Below are positions 12,050-23,500 of a stretch of DNA of 64,000 bases, piece after piece. Both the position numbers and the translations under genes were made by a program. The first letter of the stretch is position 1. Each line of letters begins with the position of its first letter. Origin of the DNA: Epiperipatus broadwayi (Eukaryota > Onychophora > Udeonychophora > Euonychophora > Peripatidae); NCBI GenBank assembly GCA_028023455.1, contig JAQFVV010000002.1, forward strand, positions 30,571,725 through 30,635,724. Reading direction: 5' to 3'. Below the pieces are notes generated by a model. That model had not been told where the DNA came from, did no database searches, and was given only the letters and a program-made list of their open reading frames with translations.

Positions 12050-14032
12050 TCAACCATTATCAATCCACTGCAGGATGAAGGTCTCTCCAAGTTTAATCCA
12101 TCTTCTCCGATCTTTAGCTTCTCTTCTCCACAACACCCCTGCACATTTTCTTATTTCATCCATCCATCTCACATGTGGTCTCTTTCTGGGTCTTTTACAA
12201 TCTCTTGGAATCCAGTTTAAGAAAATAATTTCAATTGTCCATCTATTATCATCACTTCTAGCAATATGTCCAGCCCAACTCCATTTCAATCTTTTAATTT
12301 TTTCAATAAGGTCAGTAACACCTGTTTGTTGTCTTACCCATACATTGCGTTTTCGATCTCTTCTTGTTACTCCCAACATACATCTCTCCATACTCTTTTG
12401 AGTGGTCTGAAGTCTCTGTATTGCTCTTCTATTAAGTGTCCAAGTCTCAGATCCATAAGTAAAAACTGGTAAAACACATTTGTTAAAAACCATCCTTTTC
12501 AAACACATAGGCATATTTCCTTTTAGTATCAAGTTATTTCTACCAAAAGCACTCCAACCAAGTTTAATTCTATGATTAATTTCCTCCATTATGTTTCCAT
12601 CTGTATTAATAATCTGACCAAGGTATTTGTAACTGTTAACTTCTTCTAATTCTTCATAATCAATCTTTATTTTCATATTTTGAGCAAATCGATTAAACAT
12701 TACTTTTGTCTTTTTAACATTTATCTTTAGTCCTACTTTTCTACTTTCATCTGCTAACTCCTGCAACATTTCCTGCAGCTCTGAAGCATTATTTGCAAAA
12801 ACAACTACATCATCTGCGAAATCTAAATGACTTAAATACTCTCCATTTACTTTCACTCCTTTAGTTTCCCATTTTAATCCACAAAATACTTCTTGCAGCA
12901 CTGCTGTAAAAAGTTTTGGAGATATGGAGTCACCTTGTCTTACACCTTTCTCAATGTTGATTTTTCCAGTATCATTATGTAATCTAATTGTTGCTGTTGC
13001 ATTTTTATAAATATTCTTTAAAATATGACAATATCCTGGATCTATACCTTGATGATCCAATGCTTTAATCACTGAAGAAATGTGTATAGAATCGAATGCC
13101 TTTTCATAATCTACAAATCCAAAACATAATGACAACTCATATTCATTTGTCCTTTCTATGACTTCTCTCAATACCTGGATATGATCTATTGTACTAAAAC
13201 CACTTTTAAATCCAGCTTGTTCTCTTGGTTGGTGGAAATCCAAAGTTCTCTGTAGACGAGTTGTAATTATCTTGGTAAAAATTTTATATAAAACTGATAA
13301 AAGGCTGATAGGTCTGTAATTTCTAATATCTTCTTTATCACCTTTTTTAAAAATTAATATTATTACTGCATTCTTCCAATCTTCCGGTACATCTTTATCA
13401 TTTAGACATTTGGTATATAACTTTGCTAAAATTGTTTCTATTTCTTCACCTGCTTCTTTTAATATATCAATTATAATTCCATCATTTCCTGGAGCCTTTC
13501 CTTTCTTCATACACTTAATTGCATGTCTCACTTCTTCATTTAAAATTCTGGGCAATTCGGAAGATGTAATAGATATAGGAGGTACTTGTTCTTTATTACT
13601 ATATAATTCTTGATAAAAATCTTCTACCAATTTCATGATGTCATCTCTCTTTTTAGTAATAATTCCATCTTTTTTTCTTATTGCAGATATAAATTTCCTA
13701 CCAATACCAAAATGTTGTTTAACATTTTTGAGACTTTTATTTTCTTCTGCAGCTTTCCTTGCTATTTCACAGTTATACTTTCTTATATCATTTTCAACTC
13801 TTTTCCGTACCATTTTATAAAATTCGAGATATTCAATTCTTTTTAATACATCATTTTTGTATATCTTCATATTCCTTCTTTTCTTCATAAATTCTCTAGT
13901 CTCAGTAGAAATTTTATTAGTCAATTGCTGCTTTTTTCTACCAGCTATGTTTGTTGCAGTTTTTAAAAGTGTATCAGTTATTTTCATATTAATTTCATTC
14001 AAATCTGAATCATGTTCAAAATGTCCTAACAC
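12050..14032 (-). CDS. RTE reverse transcriptase (3' part of broken RTE ORF)
   Basis: This 660-residue open frame contains the RT domain. Motifs in order are KGKAPGNDGI, FKKGDKEDIRNYRPISLL, EQAGFKSGFSTIDH, VDYEKAFDSI, GVRQGDSISPKLF, the catalytic LDFADDVVVFA box and the thumb motif YKYLGQIINTDGN. The C-terminal region holds ERCMLGVTRRDR, WAGHIARSDDNRW and a Trp-rich end. The RT core looks undamaged. The first in-frame Met is not the real start, since homologous linker sequence continues 5' of it (14033-14093), so only one indel separates this frame from the endonuclease. The element encodes its own mobilising machinery and could have mobilised SINE-like repeats. Confidence 0.95.
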   Translation of the reverse strand: MLGHFEHDSDLNEINMKITDTLLKTATNIAGRKKQQLTNKISTETREFMKKRRNMKIYKNDVLKRIEYLEFYKMVRKRVENDIRKYNCEIARKAAEENKSLKNVKQHFGIGRKFISAIRKKDGIITKKRDDIMKLVEDFYQELYSNKEQVPPISITSSELPRILNEEVRHAIKCMKKGKAPGNDGIIIDILKEAGEEIETILAKLYTKCLNDKDVPEDWKNAVIILIFKKGDKEDIRNYRPISLLSVLYKIFTKIITTRLQRTLDFHQPREQAGFKSGFSTIDHIQVLREVIERTNEYELSLCFGFVDYEKAFDSIHISSVIKALDHQGIDPGYCHILKNIYKNATATIRLHNDTGKINIEKGVRQGDSISPKLFTAVLQEVFCGLKWETKGVKVNGEYLSHLDFADDVVVFANNASELQEMLQELADESRKVGLKINVKKTKVMFNRFAQNMKIKIDYEELEEVNSYKYLGQIINTDGNIMEEINHRIKLGWSAFGRNNLILKGNMPMCLKRMVFNKCVLPVFTYGSETWTLNRRAIQRLQTTQKSMERCMLGVTRRDRKRNVWVRQQTGVTDLIEKIKRLKWSWAGHIARSDDNRWTIEIIFLNWIPRDCKRPRKRPHVRWMDEIRKCAGVLWRREAKDRRRWIKLGETFILQWIDNG

Positions 14033-14093
14033 TTGAAACCTATTTGTAAGTTCTAATTTAAATTCATTAGAATGTTTCTGAAGATTAGGAATA

Positions 14094-15011
14094 TCAACTG
14101 TAAATATTGGTTTTTCTTAATAATTTTTGTCTCTCTAGTTTTACATTAACACGTAACTTACACCTTACTAATCGATGATCACTTCCTGTGTTAAATTTAT
14201 TAAGAACATTACAATCTTGAAATATGTATTTTCTGTTAGTCAAAATATAATCCAATTCTGCTGTACCTTCATTTGGATGCTTCCATGTCCATTTCCTTTT
14301 AACATTTTTCTCAAAAAATGAATTCATAATATAAAGTTTTTCTTTTTCTGCAAACTCCACAAGTCTATGTCCTCTCTCATTTCTATTACCATAACCAAAA
14401 TTACCTACAGCAATTTCATCTTTCATTTGTCTACCAATTCTAGCATTAAAGTCTCCCATAACAATTTTAAAATGTTGTTTACTCTGATCAAAAGCCTTTT
14501 GTACATCCATATAAAAATCTTCTACTACTTCATCACTATGAGAACTTGTTGGGGCATAAACCTGAATTATCTGCATTTGGTATCTGCTATTAAGTTGTAT
14601 AACTAATCTTGCCACTCTGTCCGATACACCATCAATCTCCACAATATTGTTCTTCCACTTTTTATTTATAATGAATCCTACTCCACTTGTATTTCCAATA
14701 TGTGTGTCTTTATAATAGAGTATATGTCCACTTTTTAAATCATTTGTTTCTTCTCCTTTTCTTCTAACTTCACAAAGTCCAATAATGTCCCATTTAATAT
14801 AAGACAGTTCTTCTAATTCTTGCAATATTCCTTCACTTGAAAGTGATCTGCAGTTGTAAGTATCTAAATAAAAAGTCGTCATCAAATGGCAGCCTGGGTC
14901 CGCAATCAGGGGATTCTTAGCACCCTCCGCCTTCGGCCACCAACCGCTGCCTTGGTTGGTGACTTTACAGCCTCCTGGGAATAAGGGCCATGCTTTATTT
15001 TTGTCTGTCAT
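14094..15011 (-). CDS. RTE apurinic-type endonuclease domain (5' half of broken RTE ORF)
   Basis: This 305-residue frame holds the APE-like endonuclease that nicks target DNA to prime reverse transcription. Readable motifs are CEVRRKGEE (the metal-binding E), VYAPTS, VMGDFNARIG, the LDYIL block and GSDHRLVRCK near the C-terminus. RTE elements normally have one long ORF carrying EN then RT. Here the EN frame ends in a stop at 14094 just after KLLRKTNIYS, and the RT frame resumes one nucleotide out of register. The true start may be upstream or non-ATG; the first residues look like translated leader. The family is known in databases as craniofacial development protein 2-like sequences. Confidence 0.9.
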   Translation of the reverse strand: MTDKNKAWPLFPGGCKVTNQGSGWWPKAEGAKNPLIADPGCHLMTTFYLDTYNCRSLSSEGILQELEELSYIKWDIIGLCEVRRKGEETNDLKSGHILYYKDTHIGNTSGVGFIINKKWKNNIVEIDGVSDRVARLVIQLNSRYQMQIIQVYAPTSSHSDEVVEDFYMDVQKAFDQSKQHFKIVMGDFNARIGRQMKDEIAVGNFGYGNRNERGHRLVEFAEKEKLYIMNSFFEKNVKRKWTWKHPNEGTAELDYILTNRKYIFQDCNVLNKFNTGSDHRLVRCKLRVNVKLERQKLLRKTNIYS

Positions 15012-15499
15012 AATTGTATATATGTATTGGAAAAATATTTATCATTTACACAAACATTCATTCTGCCTTATCAGGCACTGAGAAGAAAGACCATGGTGTT
15101 TCTTGATCTTAAACTCAGAGGTAAAAAGCCAATAAACTCACCACGCTGGCTAATGCGTGTTGGTGAGCAGCCCATCCATGTTCGTATACTATATGAATAA
15201 TCACATAGTAATAACAGCTGCAATGACAAGAACTTATGGAGTGGACATTAGGAATTTGCCCTGCTCGGTTCCTTTAAGGCCTCCAAGAGGAATCAAAGGG
15301 TCTCCTTTCAGTTAATAGCAAACTCCTTTCTGCAGCCATTTTTTTTTTTGGATACTGGACATAAAATAAATTATGTAAAAAATATTCAGATAATAAAGGA
15401 TGTTAAAAATTGCAAGGAAAGAAAATATTATGAGATTTTGTATTTTTAAGAAAATTCAGGCCCAGGACAACTAAGCATGGGAGTAGGGGTGGGGAATAG

Positions 15500-15690
15500 G
15501 TATTATTAGATTTTTGGAAACTTTAGGGTTATAATTTAAAAATATTTTTTTTAGATTGTTTTGCATATATATTAAAAAAAAAAAAAAGGAAGGGGTTTGA
15601 ATAAGTTTAATCATTTTTATGTACTTGTATATATTTTACTAATTATATTGTGTTGTAAGTAAATAATTTCCATTAGGTGGAGTTGCTGTA
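15500..15690 (+). repeat. Right copy of a split inverted repeat (partner 9805-9935)
   Basis: 'ggaaactttagggttataattt', a poly-A tract and 'ggtggagttgctgtagagtag' occur here. The reverse complements of the same blocks, in mirrored order, occur at 9815-9935. With flanking LINE-A in opposite orientation on both sides, this suggests one inverted duplication about 5.6 kb apart, later expanded by the RTE, palindrome and family F insertions. Confidence 0.75.
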
Positions 15691-16655
15691 GAGTAGTTAG
15701 TGATGCATTATGTGTTAGTAAAGGAGTATTAGATTACTTGGAAAAAATACAAAGAGACGTAGGAAGACATCCATTAGATGCTGAAGTGTGGAAGGCAAAG
15801 GAGACAATTCAAGGAGAAATGAGATAGTCAAGTTTTTATATGAGAGATGCAAAAAGCAAAATGAAAATGTTCGCTAGATTACTGTTTATGGATAATAAAA
15901 GAATAGCCAAAATAGTATTTAATTGGGTTATGAGTAAAGGGCAGGCAACAAGATGGATGCGAAAGGTAATGTGATATGCAGAAGATTTAGATAAAGAATT
16001 TATATCAGTATACTTGTACAAAAGGTGGGATGATTGTGTTAGAATTGTTGAGTGTTATAGTGGCAAGGAATGGGATAGAAGAATAGATGCATTAATAAAG
16101 AATAGGAAGTTGGAGAGCTAGTATGGAGAGTAAAAAGAGTTTAAATATTTATAGAAGTAAACGGAATATTGGGTGCGGTTAATTTATGATAATAGCAAGG
16201 AAAGTAGTTTACTGTTTAAGGCTCAAACGGGCTCTTTAGCAACAAGGGAATATATACCTAAATGGAAAAATATGAGTGATTTAGTCTGCAAGGGTAGCAT
16301 AAGAAAGGCATAGAAAATATTAGGCATCTGTTACTTGAATGTAAATGCCTGAAAGTACAAATAATGAAGTTGTGGAAGAATAAATATAAACATAGGGGTG
16401 ATTATGCAGAAAGTGGCTTATTCGGTTTTATGCTGACAAGGGGGATTTAGATATAAAGGCCATGGAGCTGACAAAGATTATGTTGTGGAAATGGGATGGA
16501 TGAGGATAGAGAAGAATATAGAAAAACTTAGGGTGGGAAATGGAAAGGGAAATCAAAGTGGCTAACATGTTTCTCTGGGCATAGTTGCTGAGAGATTCCT
16601 GATTCCATATAAAGAGAAGTCATAGTGCATTACATCACATCACATCACGTAATTT
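15691..16655 (+). mobile_element. LINE-A copy E, plus-strand 3' fragment
   Basis: This segment is homologous to copies A-D but on the opposite strand. It runs from the RT C-terminal region through the knuckle region (about 16265-16350) to the 3' tail 'cattacatcacatcacatcacg' region ending near 16655. Several stops interrupt it. Compared with copy D it retains about 550 bp that copy D lacks. Confidence 0.85.
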
Positions 16656-17299
16656 TGTAAAAAGAAACATCTTGATAAGGTTCCAATAATGAATGAAAGT
16701 CAGGTTAATGTATTAAATAAATATTTTACTTATAGTGAGTTGTATGTTTCAATTTTCTTTTAAATTGATTATTTTAAATTTTACATATTTTAGTGCACTC
16801 CATTGCAAATGTAAGCTTTAAAATTGTCAACAAAATTGACCACTCCTCACTATAAATATTTGGCTAGATTTAATCTCGGCAAGTACGATAGCTACCAACT
16901 ATGCTTGAATAGCTTGAACTGTATATTTTAAAAATTTGTAAAATAAGGTTTGTTTTCAATTAGATATTGTGTATGATATGTTTAAGGTTGGTTACTGATT
17001 TAATTGGGTGTTTAATGTTATATTATCAAGTCACTCACAATATATTCGTGCGTTTATGTGTTAACATGGTTACCCGTCAAAAACAGATTGCTCTAAATCA
17101 CATATATATGTCAAGTTAGGACTGTTATTAAAGTATAATTGTCAAGAGTTAAAACTCTTAGCATGTCTGATGAGACTGTGTCAATGTGAAATGCATATAT
17201 AGTGTGTGAAGTCTGAGTTGTTATTTTCTATTAGAAACCCTAAAATCTGCCTACACTGTTACTTATATACCTACTGATGTACTGTATATTTTGTTTCAG
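16656..17299. other. Presumed TDP1 intron ending in a 3' splice site
   Basis: I recognise no repeat or gene in this AT-rich tract. It ends with a pyrimidine-rich stretch and 'ttgtttcag' at 17291-17299, a good acceptor for the TDP1 exon that follows. The preceding exon is not visible in the window. Confidence 0.5.
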
Positions 17300-18158
17300 C
17301 ATAAAGAAGGTCAGCAACGAATGGAACAAGCAGATCATGCTTTTAAATTTGGTGTTTCTTCAGCCACCCATGAAATGTCTGATTCGGATTCCACCCATGC
17401 TTCTTTTGGACAATCTCCTGGACTATTATCCGATTCTGATAGCAATAGTTGTAATGAGTTTCCAGAAAATCAAAGCAAAACTTTAGCAATTACTGAATCT
17501 TTTCAAGATAAAAGTGTTCAGGCAAAAAGGAAGTTGTCAGATGTAGATTCATGTAGAAAGCCATCAAAAGTTTTGTTATCTGATTCGGATAAAGATGAGA
17601 TATTGATTTCAAAAACCACTCATGAAATGTCAGATTCATCTGATTCCGATACCTCATCTCCTCAATTACTGGTTTCGGCAAATACTTCAATTGCAAGTAG
17701 GTTAAATGTTTTCAATAAAAGCAGACCGAAAGTGCGAGAAATTGCTAAAGCAGCAGTTGTTCCGTCAACTTCCTTTGCACAGACGCCTATTGAACGTAAT
17801 TTATCCCATTCTGGTGATAGAAAGAATACAACTAAGCAAACAAATTATGAAGTGTCAAAACAACATGTAAATATTAGAGAACGCTGCAGAGAAAAAACAG
17901 ACGCTGTAAATTTCAATCAACAGTTGGAAATTTCAACTGTTTCTTCACCAAATTTAAAGTCTCAGGCGAAAAAAATTGGTAAGTCAAATATACAATCCAA
18001 TAATAATTCTAAAGAATTTTTGGAAAGTAAAAATTCATGTCCTAATATTTTTAAAACAGTTTCAGAGAAAATTGATTCGAGACCTGTTTGCCCATATGGT
18101 TCTGATTGCTATCGAAAAAATCCTTTGCATTTTAAGGAATATCAACATATAAAAAGTG
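17300..18158 (+). CDS. TDP1: TDP1 exon with Ser/Asp-rich N-terminal region and PBZ zinc finger
   Basis: TDP1 (tyrosyl-DNA phosphodiesterase 1) removes trapped topoisomerase I peptides and other 3' blocks from DNA in the nucleus. This 859-nt exon gives about 286 residues in phase 0 from the acceptor at 17299. Residues 1-250 are low-complexity and Ser/Asp/Lys-rich (SDSDS, LSDSDKDE, SSDSDTSS), like the disordered phosphorylated N-terminus of other TDP1 proteins. Residues 264-283 form a PBZ finger: CPYG, then CYRKNP, then HF and a final His, matching the C-x5-C-x6-H-x5-H pattern. Human TDP1 lacks this finger. The donor is G|gtaaga, and the leftover G plus AT from the next exon makes an Asp codon. 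The real N-terminus lies upstream. On its own the PBZ would also suggest APLF or HPF1, but the downstream exons decide for TDP1. Confidence 0.88.
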
Positions 18159-18282
18159 GTAAGAAATAAATAATTAAATAAGGATTAAAAATGTTATTAT
18201 TTATGTTAAAATTTTTTCAAGTTGTTTCAAATATTTATATATTTGAGATCTGTAATATTTGAATAAAAGTATAATGTATATA

Positions 18283-18587
18283 ACCACTAAACATCACATG
18301 ATCACCATCTCTTATACTAGCACATAATTGTTGTAAACAAAGGCAAAACTCCATACGTAGTGCCACCTTGTGCCAACCAGAGTAATCAATGGTTGCCAGA
18401 ATGCTTCAGCATAAAATCCCTCAGATCCAGGGCTCCTCACTGATGATGGCCACAAGCCAGAAACTAGTCTGGGGATATTGGATGAGTAGGCACTAGATAG
18501 GGATTTTATGCACAAGCCTTCTGGCATCCATTGATTACTCTGGTTGGCACAGGGTGGCACTACTGTATGGAGAGTTTTGCCTTTGTT
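18283..18587 (-). mobile_element. Foldback family F copy (minus), 13-bp TSD, in TDP1 intron 1
   Basis: The copy starts with the reverse-complemented tail ('accactaaacatcacatgatcacc'), followed by the arms, and ends 'gagttttgcctttgttt'. Direct repeat TATAATGTATATA is at 18270-18282 and 18588-18600. The apex lies near 'aaaatccctcagatccagggc', different from the other copies. The insertion is only about 125 bp after the PBZ exon donor. Confidence 0.88.
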
Positions 18588-18618
18588 TATAATGTATATA
18601 CTGAATTTTTAGATGTAA

Positions 18619-18871
18619 TTAGATGGGATGTGAACACAGACTTTCAAGCTCTCTTCAGCTATTCACTCTCATGACCACATACATGTGAAAAAGATAAATG
18701 ATCTCCAATATATGTATTTTGTGTTGAACCAGCAATCGTTCAGTACGAAATACATATATTGGAGATCATTTATTTTTTTCACATATATGTGGGCATGTGT
18801 ATAGTTTATATAAAATGGAGTCGATAGTTATAAGGATCTTGAAAGTCGAGTTCAAATCCCTTCTAATATTT
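18619..18871. repeat. Palindromic MITE, family P (relative of 30688-31106)
   Basis: The arms 'atgaccacatacatgtgaaaaagataaatgatctcc' and the inverted 'ggagatcatttat...cacatatatgtgggcatgtg' form a hairpin. The outer ends are 'gggatgtgaac' and 'gttcaaatccc'. The same termini and arms occur at 30688-31106. Confidence 0.8.
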
Positions 18872-19266
18872 GAGATTTTAATAAAGTTTTTCTGACAATT
18901 TGTTAATGTTGGAAATAATTGGAATACTAGCAACAAAAGATGCTTGGATCTTAATTTATATTTTTAATAATGACTTAAAGAATGCGCCAATTTAAAAAAA
19001 AAAAATGTGGTTGCTTTTTTTTAAAAATTGAGAGGAATACCTGATGATATATCATTATCATCATCATTCAGAAAGTGGCATCTGTGCATGAAAACAGACA
19101 ACCTTCTCTGAGCCTTTCTGTCACTTGATTATATTTTAAACACTTATAGCAATTTTCTTCTTTAAGATCATTGCGCAATTTCATTTTTTTTTTTACTTTT
19201 TTTGTTTTTACTCTTTGCAGTCTTTTAAACATGTTTATAATAATTTAATCAATGAATAAATTTTAG

Positions 19267-20534
19267 ACAAAGCAAAACTCTCCATATAGTAGTGCCATCT
19301 TGTGCTAACAAGAGCCATCAGTGGATGCCTTGTGCATAAAATCCCTATCTAGTGCCTACTCATCCAATATCCCCAGACTAGTTTCTGACTTGTGGCCTTC
19401 ATCAGTGAGGAGTCTTGGATCTGAGAGTATTGCACCTAGATCTTAAGATCTAATGCAACCCTCCAGCACCCACCTTTTAACTCTAACTACAAAACTATGA
19501 GAATGAAATTGAAAACACAATTAATATTTTCAATCCAAGCTCAATAGCTTATATAGTCATATGGGTCTGAACTCAATTCAGCACCCATACATTTTGGTGT
19601 CTTTGGCTCTTTAACAACCATAGCCACCACTACCCTATTAGGCAGGATTGGTGTTAAACCACTAAACATCACATGATCACTATCTCATACTAGCACATAA
19701 TTGTTATTAAACAATTCAAAACAAAGCAAAACTCCCCATATAGTAGTGCCATCTTGTGCTAACAAGAGCAATCAATGGATGCCAGAAGGCTTGGGCATAA
19801 AATCCCTATCTAGTGCCTACTCATCCAATATCCCCAGACTAGTTTCTGGCTTGTGGCCTTCATCAATGAGGAGCTTTGGATCTGAGAGCACTGCACCTAG
19901 ATCTTAGGATCTAATGCAACCCTCCAGCACCCACCTTTTAACTCTATTTAACTACAAAACTATGAGAATGAAATTGGAAAACACAATTAATATTTTCAAT
20001 CCAAGCTCAATAGCTTATATAGTCATATGGGTCTGAACTCAATTCAGCACCCATACATTTTGGTGTCTTTGGCTCTTTAACAACCATAGCCAATCCTGCC
20101 TAATAGGATAGTGGTGGCTATGGTTGTTTAAGAGTCAAGACACCAAAATGTATGGGTGCTGAATTGAGTTCAGACCCATATGACTATATAAGCTATTGAG
20201 CTTGGATTGAAAATATTAATTGTGTTTTCAATTTCATTCTCATAGTTTTGTAGTTAAATAGAGTTAAAAGGTGGGTGCTGGAGGGTTGCATTAGATCCTA
20301 AGATCTAGGTGCAGTGCTCTCAGATCTAAAGCTCCTCACTGATGAAGACCACAAGCCAGAAACTAGTCTGGGGATATTGGATGAGTAGGCGTCAGATAGG
20401 GATTTTATGCACAAGCCTTCTGGCATCCATTGATTGCTCTTGTTAGCACAAGATGGCACCACTATATGGAGAGTTTTGCTTTGTTTTGAATTGTTTAATA
20501 ACAATTATGTGCTAGTATGAGATAGTGGTCATGA
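19267..20534 (+). mobile_element. Composite 1.27-kb family F insertion with long near-perfect hairpin
   Basis: Direct repeat GAATAAATTTTAG at 19254-19266 and 20535-20547 brackets the whole block, so it behaves as one insertion. In order it holds a left arm (19267-19655), a reverse-complemented tail (about 19655-19725), a second left arm (19725-20095), a right arm (20100-20490) and a tail (20490-20534). The two main arms are almost perfectly complementary over about 400 bp, with the apex near 20095-20105 ('cctgcctaatagg'). Short frames such as 19701-19907 and its mirror at 20298-20504 are by-products of the repeat, not genes. Confidence 0.9.
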
Positions 20535-20547
20535 GAATAAATTTTAG

Positions 20548-23500
20548 CTTAATATTTTAATTATATGTTACTTATTATTGTCATTTTTTCTCATATTTAT
20601 TTGTAAAGCATTACTCTATTTGGTTTTGGTCCCATATTAACATTTTATGTATTAAAACTGTGTTGTTGTTGTTTTTTTCCCGCTCTGCACATTATTCATA
20701 ATACTAGTTATATACATTATTCATTTGTAAATCTTTCTACTATTTATATTTTTAATTAAATCATTTCTGTGTAAACAGATTTCTTATATATATTTATATA
20801 ATAACAGTTAATTTTTAATGATCAATATTTTACAATTAAAATTTTTTAGCCAATAAATTAATTTCATCTTCAGAACACAAAAATAAATAAATAAATAACT
20901 AAAAGATAAAAGTAGATATTATTGGCTCATTGATCGATCATTTTGTTACTATTTACACGTTTGATAAATAACTAAACGTTAAAGGTAGATATTACTGACT
21001 CATTGATCGCTCTATCAATTTGTGACTATTTACCCATTTTTGATTTTGTGCTTCCTAGTTCACTTTTCACCAATTATAGCGTTCTTGTTTAACAAAATAA
21101 ATTATCGATTGAACATTGTTGATTATTCGCAATTAATATATGAATTCATTCAACTACTTGCCAAATGCAAATTCAATCAGTAACCTAAATTTAAGATCCC
21201 ACATACAATATATATATATATTGCAACTGTGCAAGGTGTGTTGGCAGTTGAATTTGAAGATTTCGCTAAAATAAATATTAAAAAAACAAGGAAAATAAAA
21301 TAAAAGTATGTTTGACATAGATACAAATTAATATGTAGAATAAATATTTTATTGGATTAAACTTAGAAAATTTCTTTTCCTTGAGGCAATACACATTGTG
21401 TTTTTTTACTTCTCTTTCACTTAAAAAAAGAAGAAGTTTAAAATAATAAAAGCAACTACTGATTGTAAATACTGATAGAAGTTCTGCAAAGGAGAGATTC
21501 AATAATTAAATATGGCCATGGTAGCTACAAAAAAAGAGAACTTTGAGAACAAAAAATCTAATCAAAGATAAAAGTTTGAAAAGGAATGCAAGTGGTATTC
21601 AACGTACACATGTGTAATGAGTTTTCGGAGGAATATAAAATGAATTGACATAGATAAAGGTGTGTCTTTTATTCAGATTTTTCACAAGATGTTAAACTAC
21701 CCTGTGAGAGGCGCTGATATTCAGATGGGTGGCTAGAACGCCTGTACATCGCCGATCATTCTGATTCCTCAAACATACCATAATTTAGAAGAGGGAAGTT
21801 GCCACCCACCTAAAATAGAAGCCTTGTGTCAAAGCTGGAACTGAACATACAGAACATGGAGAAAAAACTGAGGATTATTATATATTACCAAAGAACAATT
21901 CTACTAAACAATCTTACTGATAAGAAATTAGATTTTTGAACTTATATGCTTATTGAAATAACTTTCTAGAATACTCATGTCTCACATAAACCCAGAGAAA
22001 AGAAAACATAATTTAATGGACCATAATGAACTATTTATATGGTTAATGAATTCAAGAAATATTTTTGCTATGATAATACTAATTGTCTTTTTGGGTTTTG
22101 CTTTTATTGAATATACTCATAAATAAAAAAAAAAGAGAAAAGAAAGAATTACAATGTGTTGTTTGTTTAAGCTTCGTAACAAATGGACATTGGAACTGTG
22201 GTATTACTTTGAAGGGTCATATTGGAGGATGATTAATCAGTCTTTTGCTAATATGTCTTATTATTATTTTGTTTTAGATATGTAATTGTATAGTATTTAT
22301 TGATGTAAATGGTATTATATTTTAGGTTAAGTAAAGATTTATTTCATATGCATGGAATATAAGAGAATTAAGGTTTTCTAAATTCAAATTTATATTTCAT
22401 AGCTTAACAATTATAATTTTCATTTCAAAATATTATCTCCTTATTCGTTAATTATAAATTAATTTTGAATATATAACTTATAAATATTAAGAATCTAAAA
22501 GAAATTCATCGTAACAAGTATTTATTTTTTATTGTATTGAAATAATGTGAATGAATAGATTATAACGATCGAAATGAAAGTGAAGATCGAATCTAACTGC
22601 AAAAACAATATCTGCAACTACCAGGGCGCCATCTAGGCATTTAAACCTAGAAAAATGTATAAAGTAGGCAGATACGCGCTGTTAAGATTCCACTTTATTT
22701 AAATATTCCGATCGTTAGCCCAAGTCACTAGCTCAGTGGAGACGCAGAGATAAAAATCTATATCTTAATTTATATCTTAAATATCAATAAATAAAAGCCA
22801 CTGCCAGAAATTAACACATAAAAATATTTATTTACACATATATAAAATAACATTTAAATTTTGAGGAATAAATTCAACATTTTAGATTTTTCTATTAATC
22901 TTTTAATTTTACATTTAACTAAGTTTCAATGAGTTTAATATTTTATTTAGATAGTCAAGTATGAATAGACTACATAGATCTGCATTGAAAAGAAAATATT
23001 CTTCCCTGATTTAACATTAGGCAACAAATTTCGCAATCAAACTGGCGCCAATCCATCTGATACATTCATGTATTCAATGTAGCATGATACGACAACACAA
23101 AATACTATACTGTCAGGAATGGACATCTGATCAGTAAGTAGATTAGAGAAGACATTGTCTCTCCACCAACAGGAATGTGACATCTGTTGGCGATTAGAAC
23201 AATAAACATAAAACTTCATAGGAATGGACTGCGGTCCTTTACCGTCTTACAAATCCATCCATAGGCAAACAGAGGGTGGGTGGCGTATATCTATAATCCT
23301 GCCCATAGCGGATCTCATACTACATCTACAATTACACAAATATATCCAATCCATTGAACCAATTCAACTACGAAATGAATAACCTAAGATTACCCTCCCT
23401 TAATATAACTTTACAAAACTATATAGCCATTCACGCCTGACTTAAATTTAACATTTAAATACGTTCGCACAGATTATTTTTATACAATTTGTTTTTAAAA

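Larger units (their letters stand above)
12039..15336 (-). mobile_element. RTE (BovB-like/CFDP2-type) LINE, nearly intact full-length copy
   Basis: The element spans 3.3 kb, the expected full length for RTE. Its 5' leader (15012-15336) is shared with the decayed copy ending near 41835, and its 3' end carries a TGATGA-type tail (CATCAT on the + strand at 12040). The flanking target duplication 'cattttttggat' (12027-12038) matches 15337-15353 except for extra T residues. The coding region is EN followed by RT, described separately, and one single-nucleotide frameshift separates them. An identical 3' segment appears at 63908-64000, so the family was recently active. Confidence 0.93.

Noticed and set aside
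17277-17486. Alternative ORF overlapping the PBZ exon
   Set aside because: It is out of frame with the TDP1 reading frame supported by the PBZ motif and exon phases, and it crosses the splice acceptor.
19701-20504. Family of similar small proteins (…SNQWMPEGL…IPRLVSGLW…) in several places, also at 4232-4447, 18312-18560, 45370-45579 and 52362-52750
   Set aside because: All are translations of the family F arms in one frame. The similarity is at the DNA level, and mirrored arms give mirrored frames. There is no start or codon signal.
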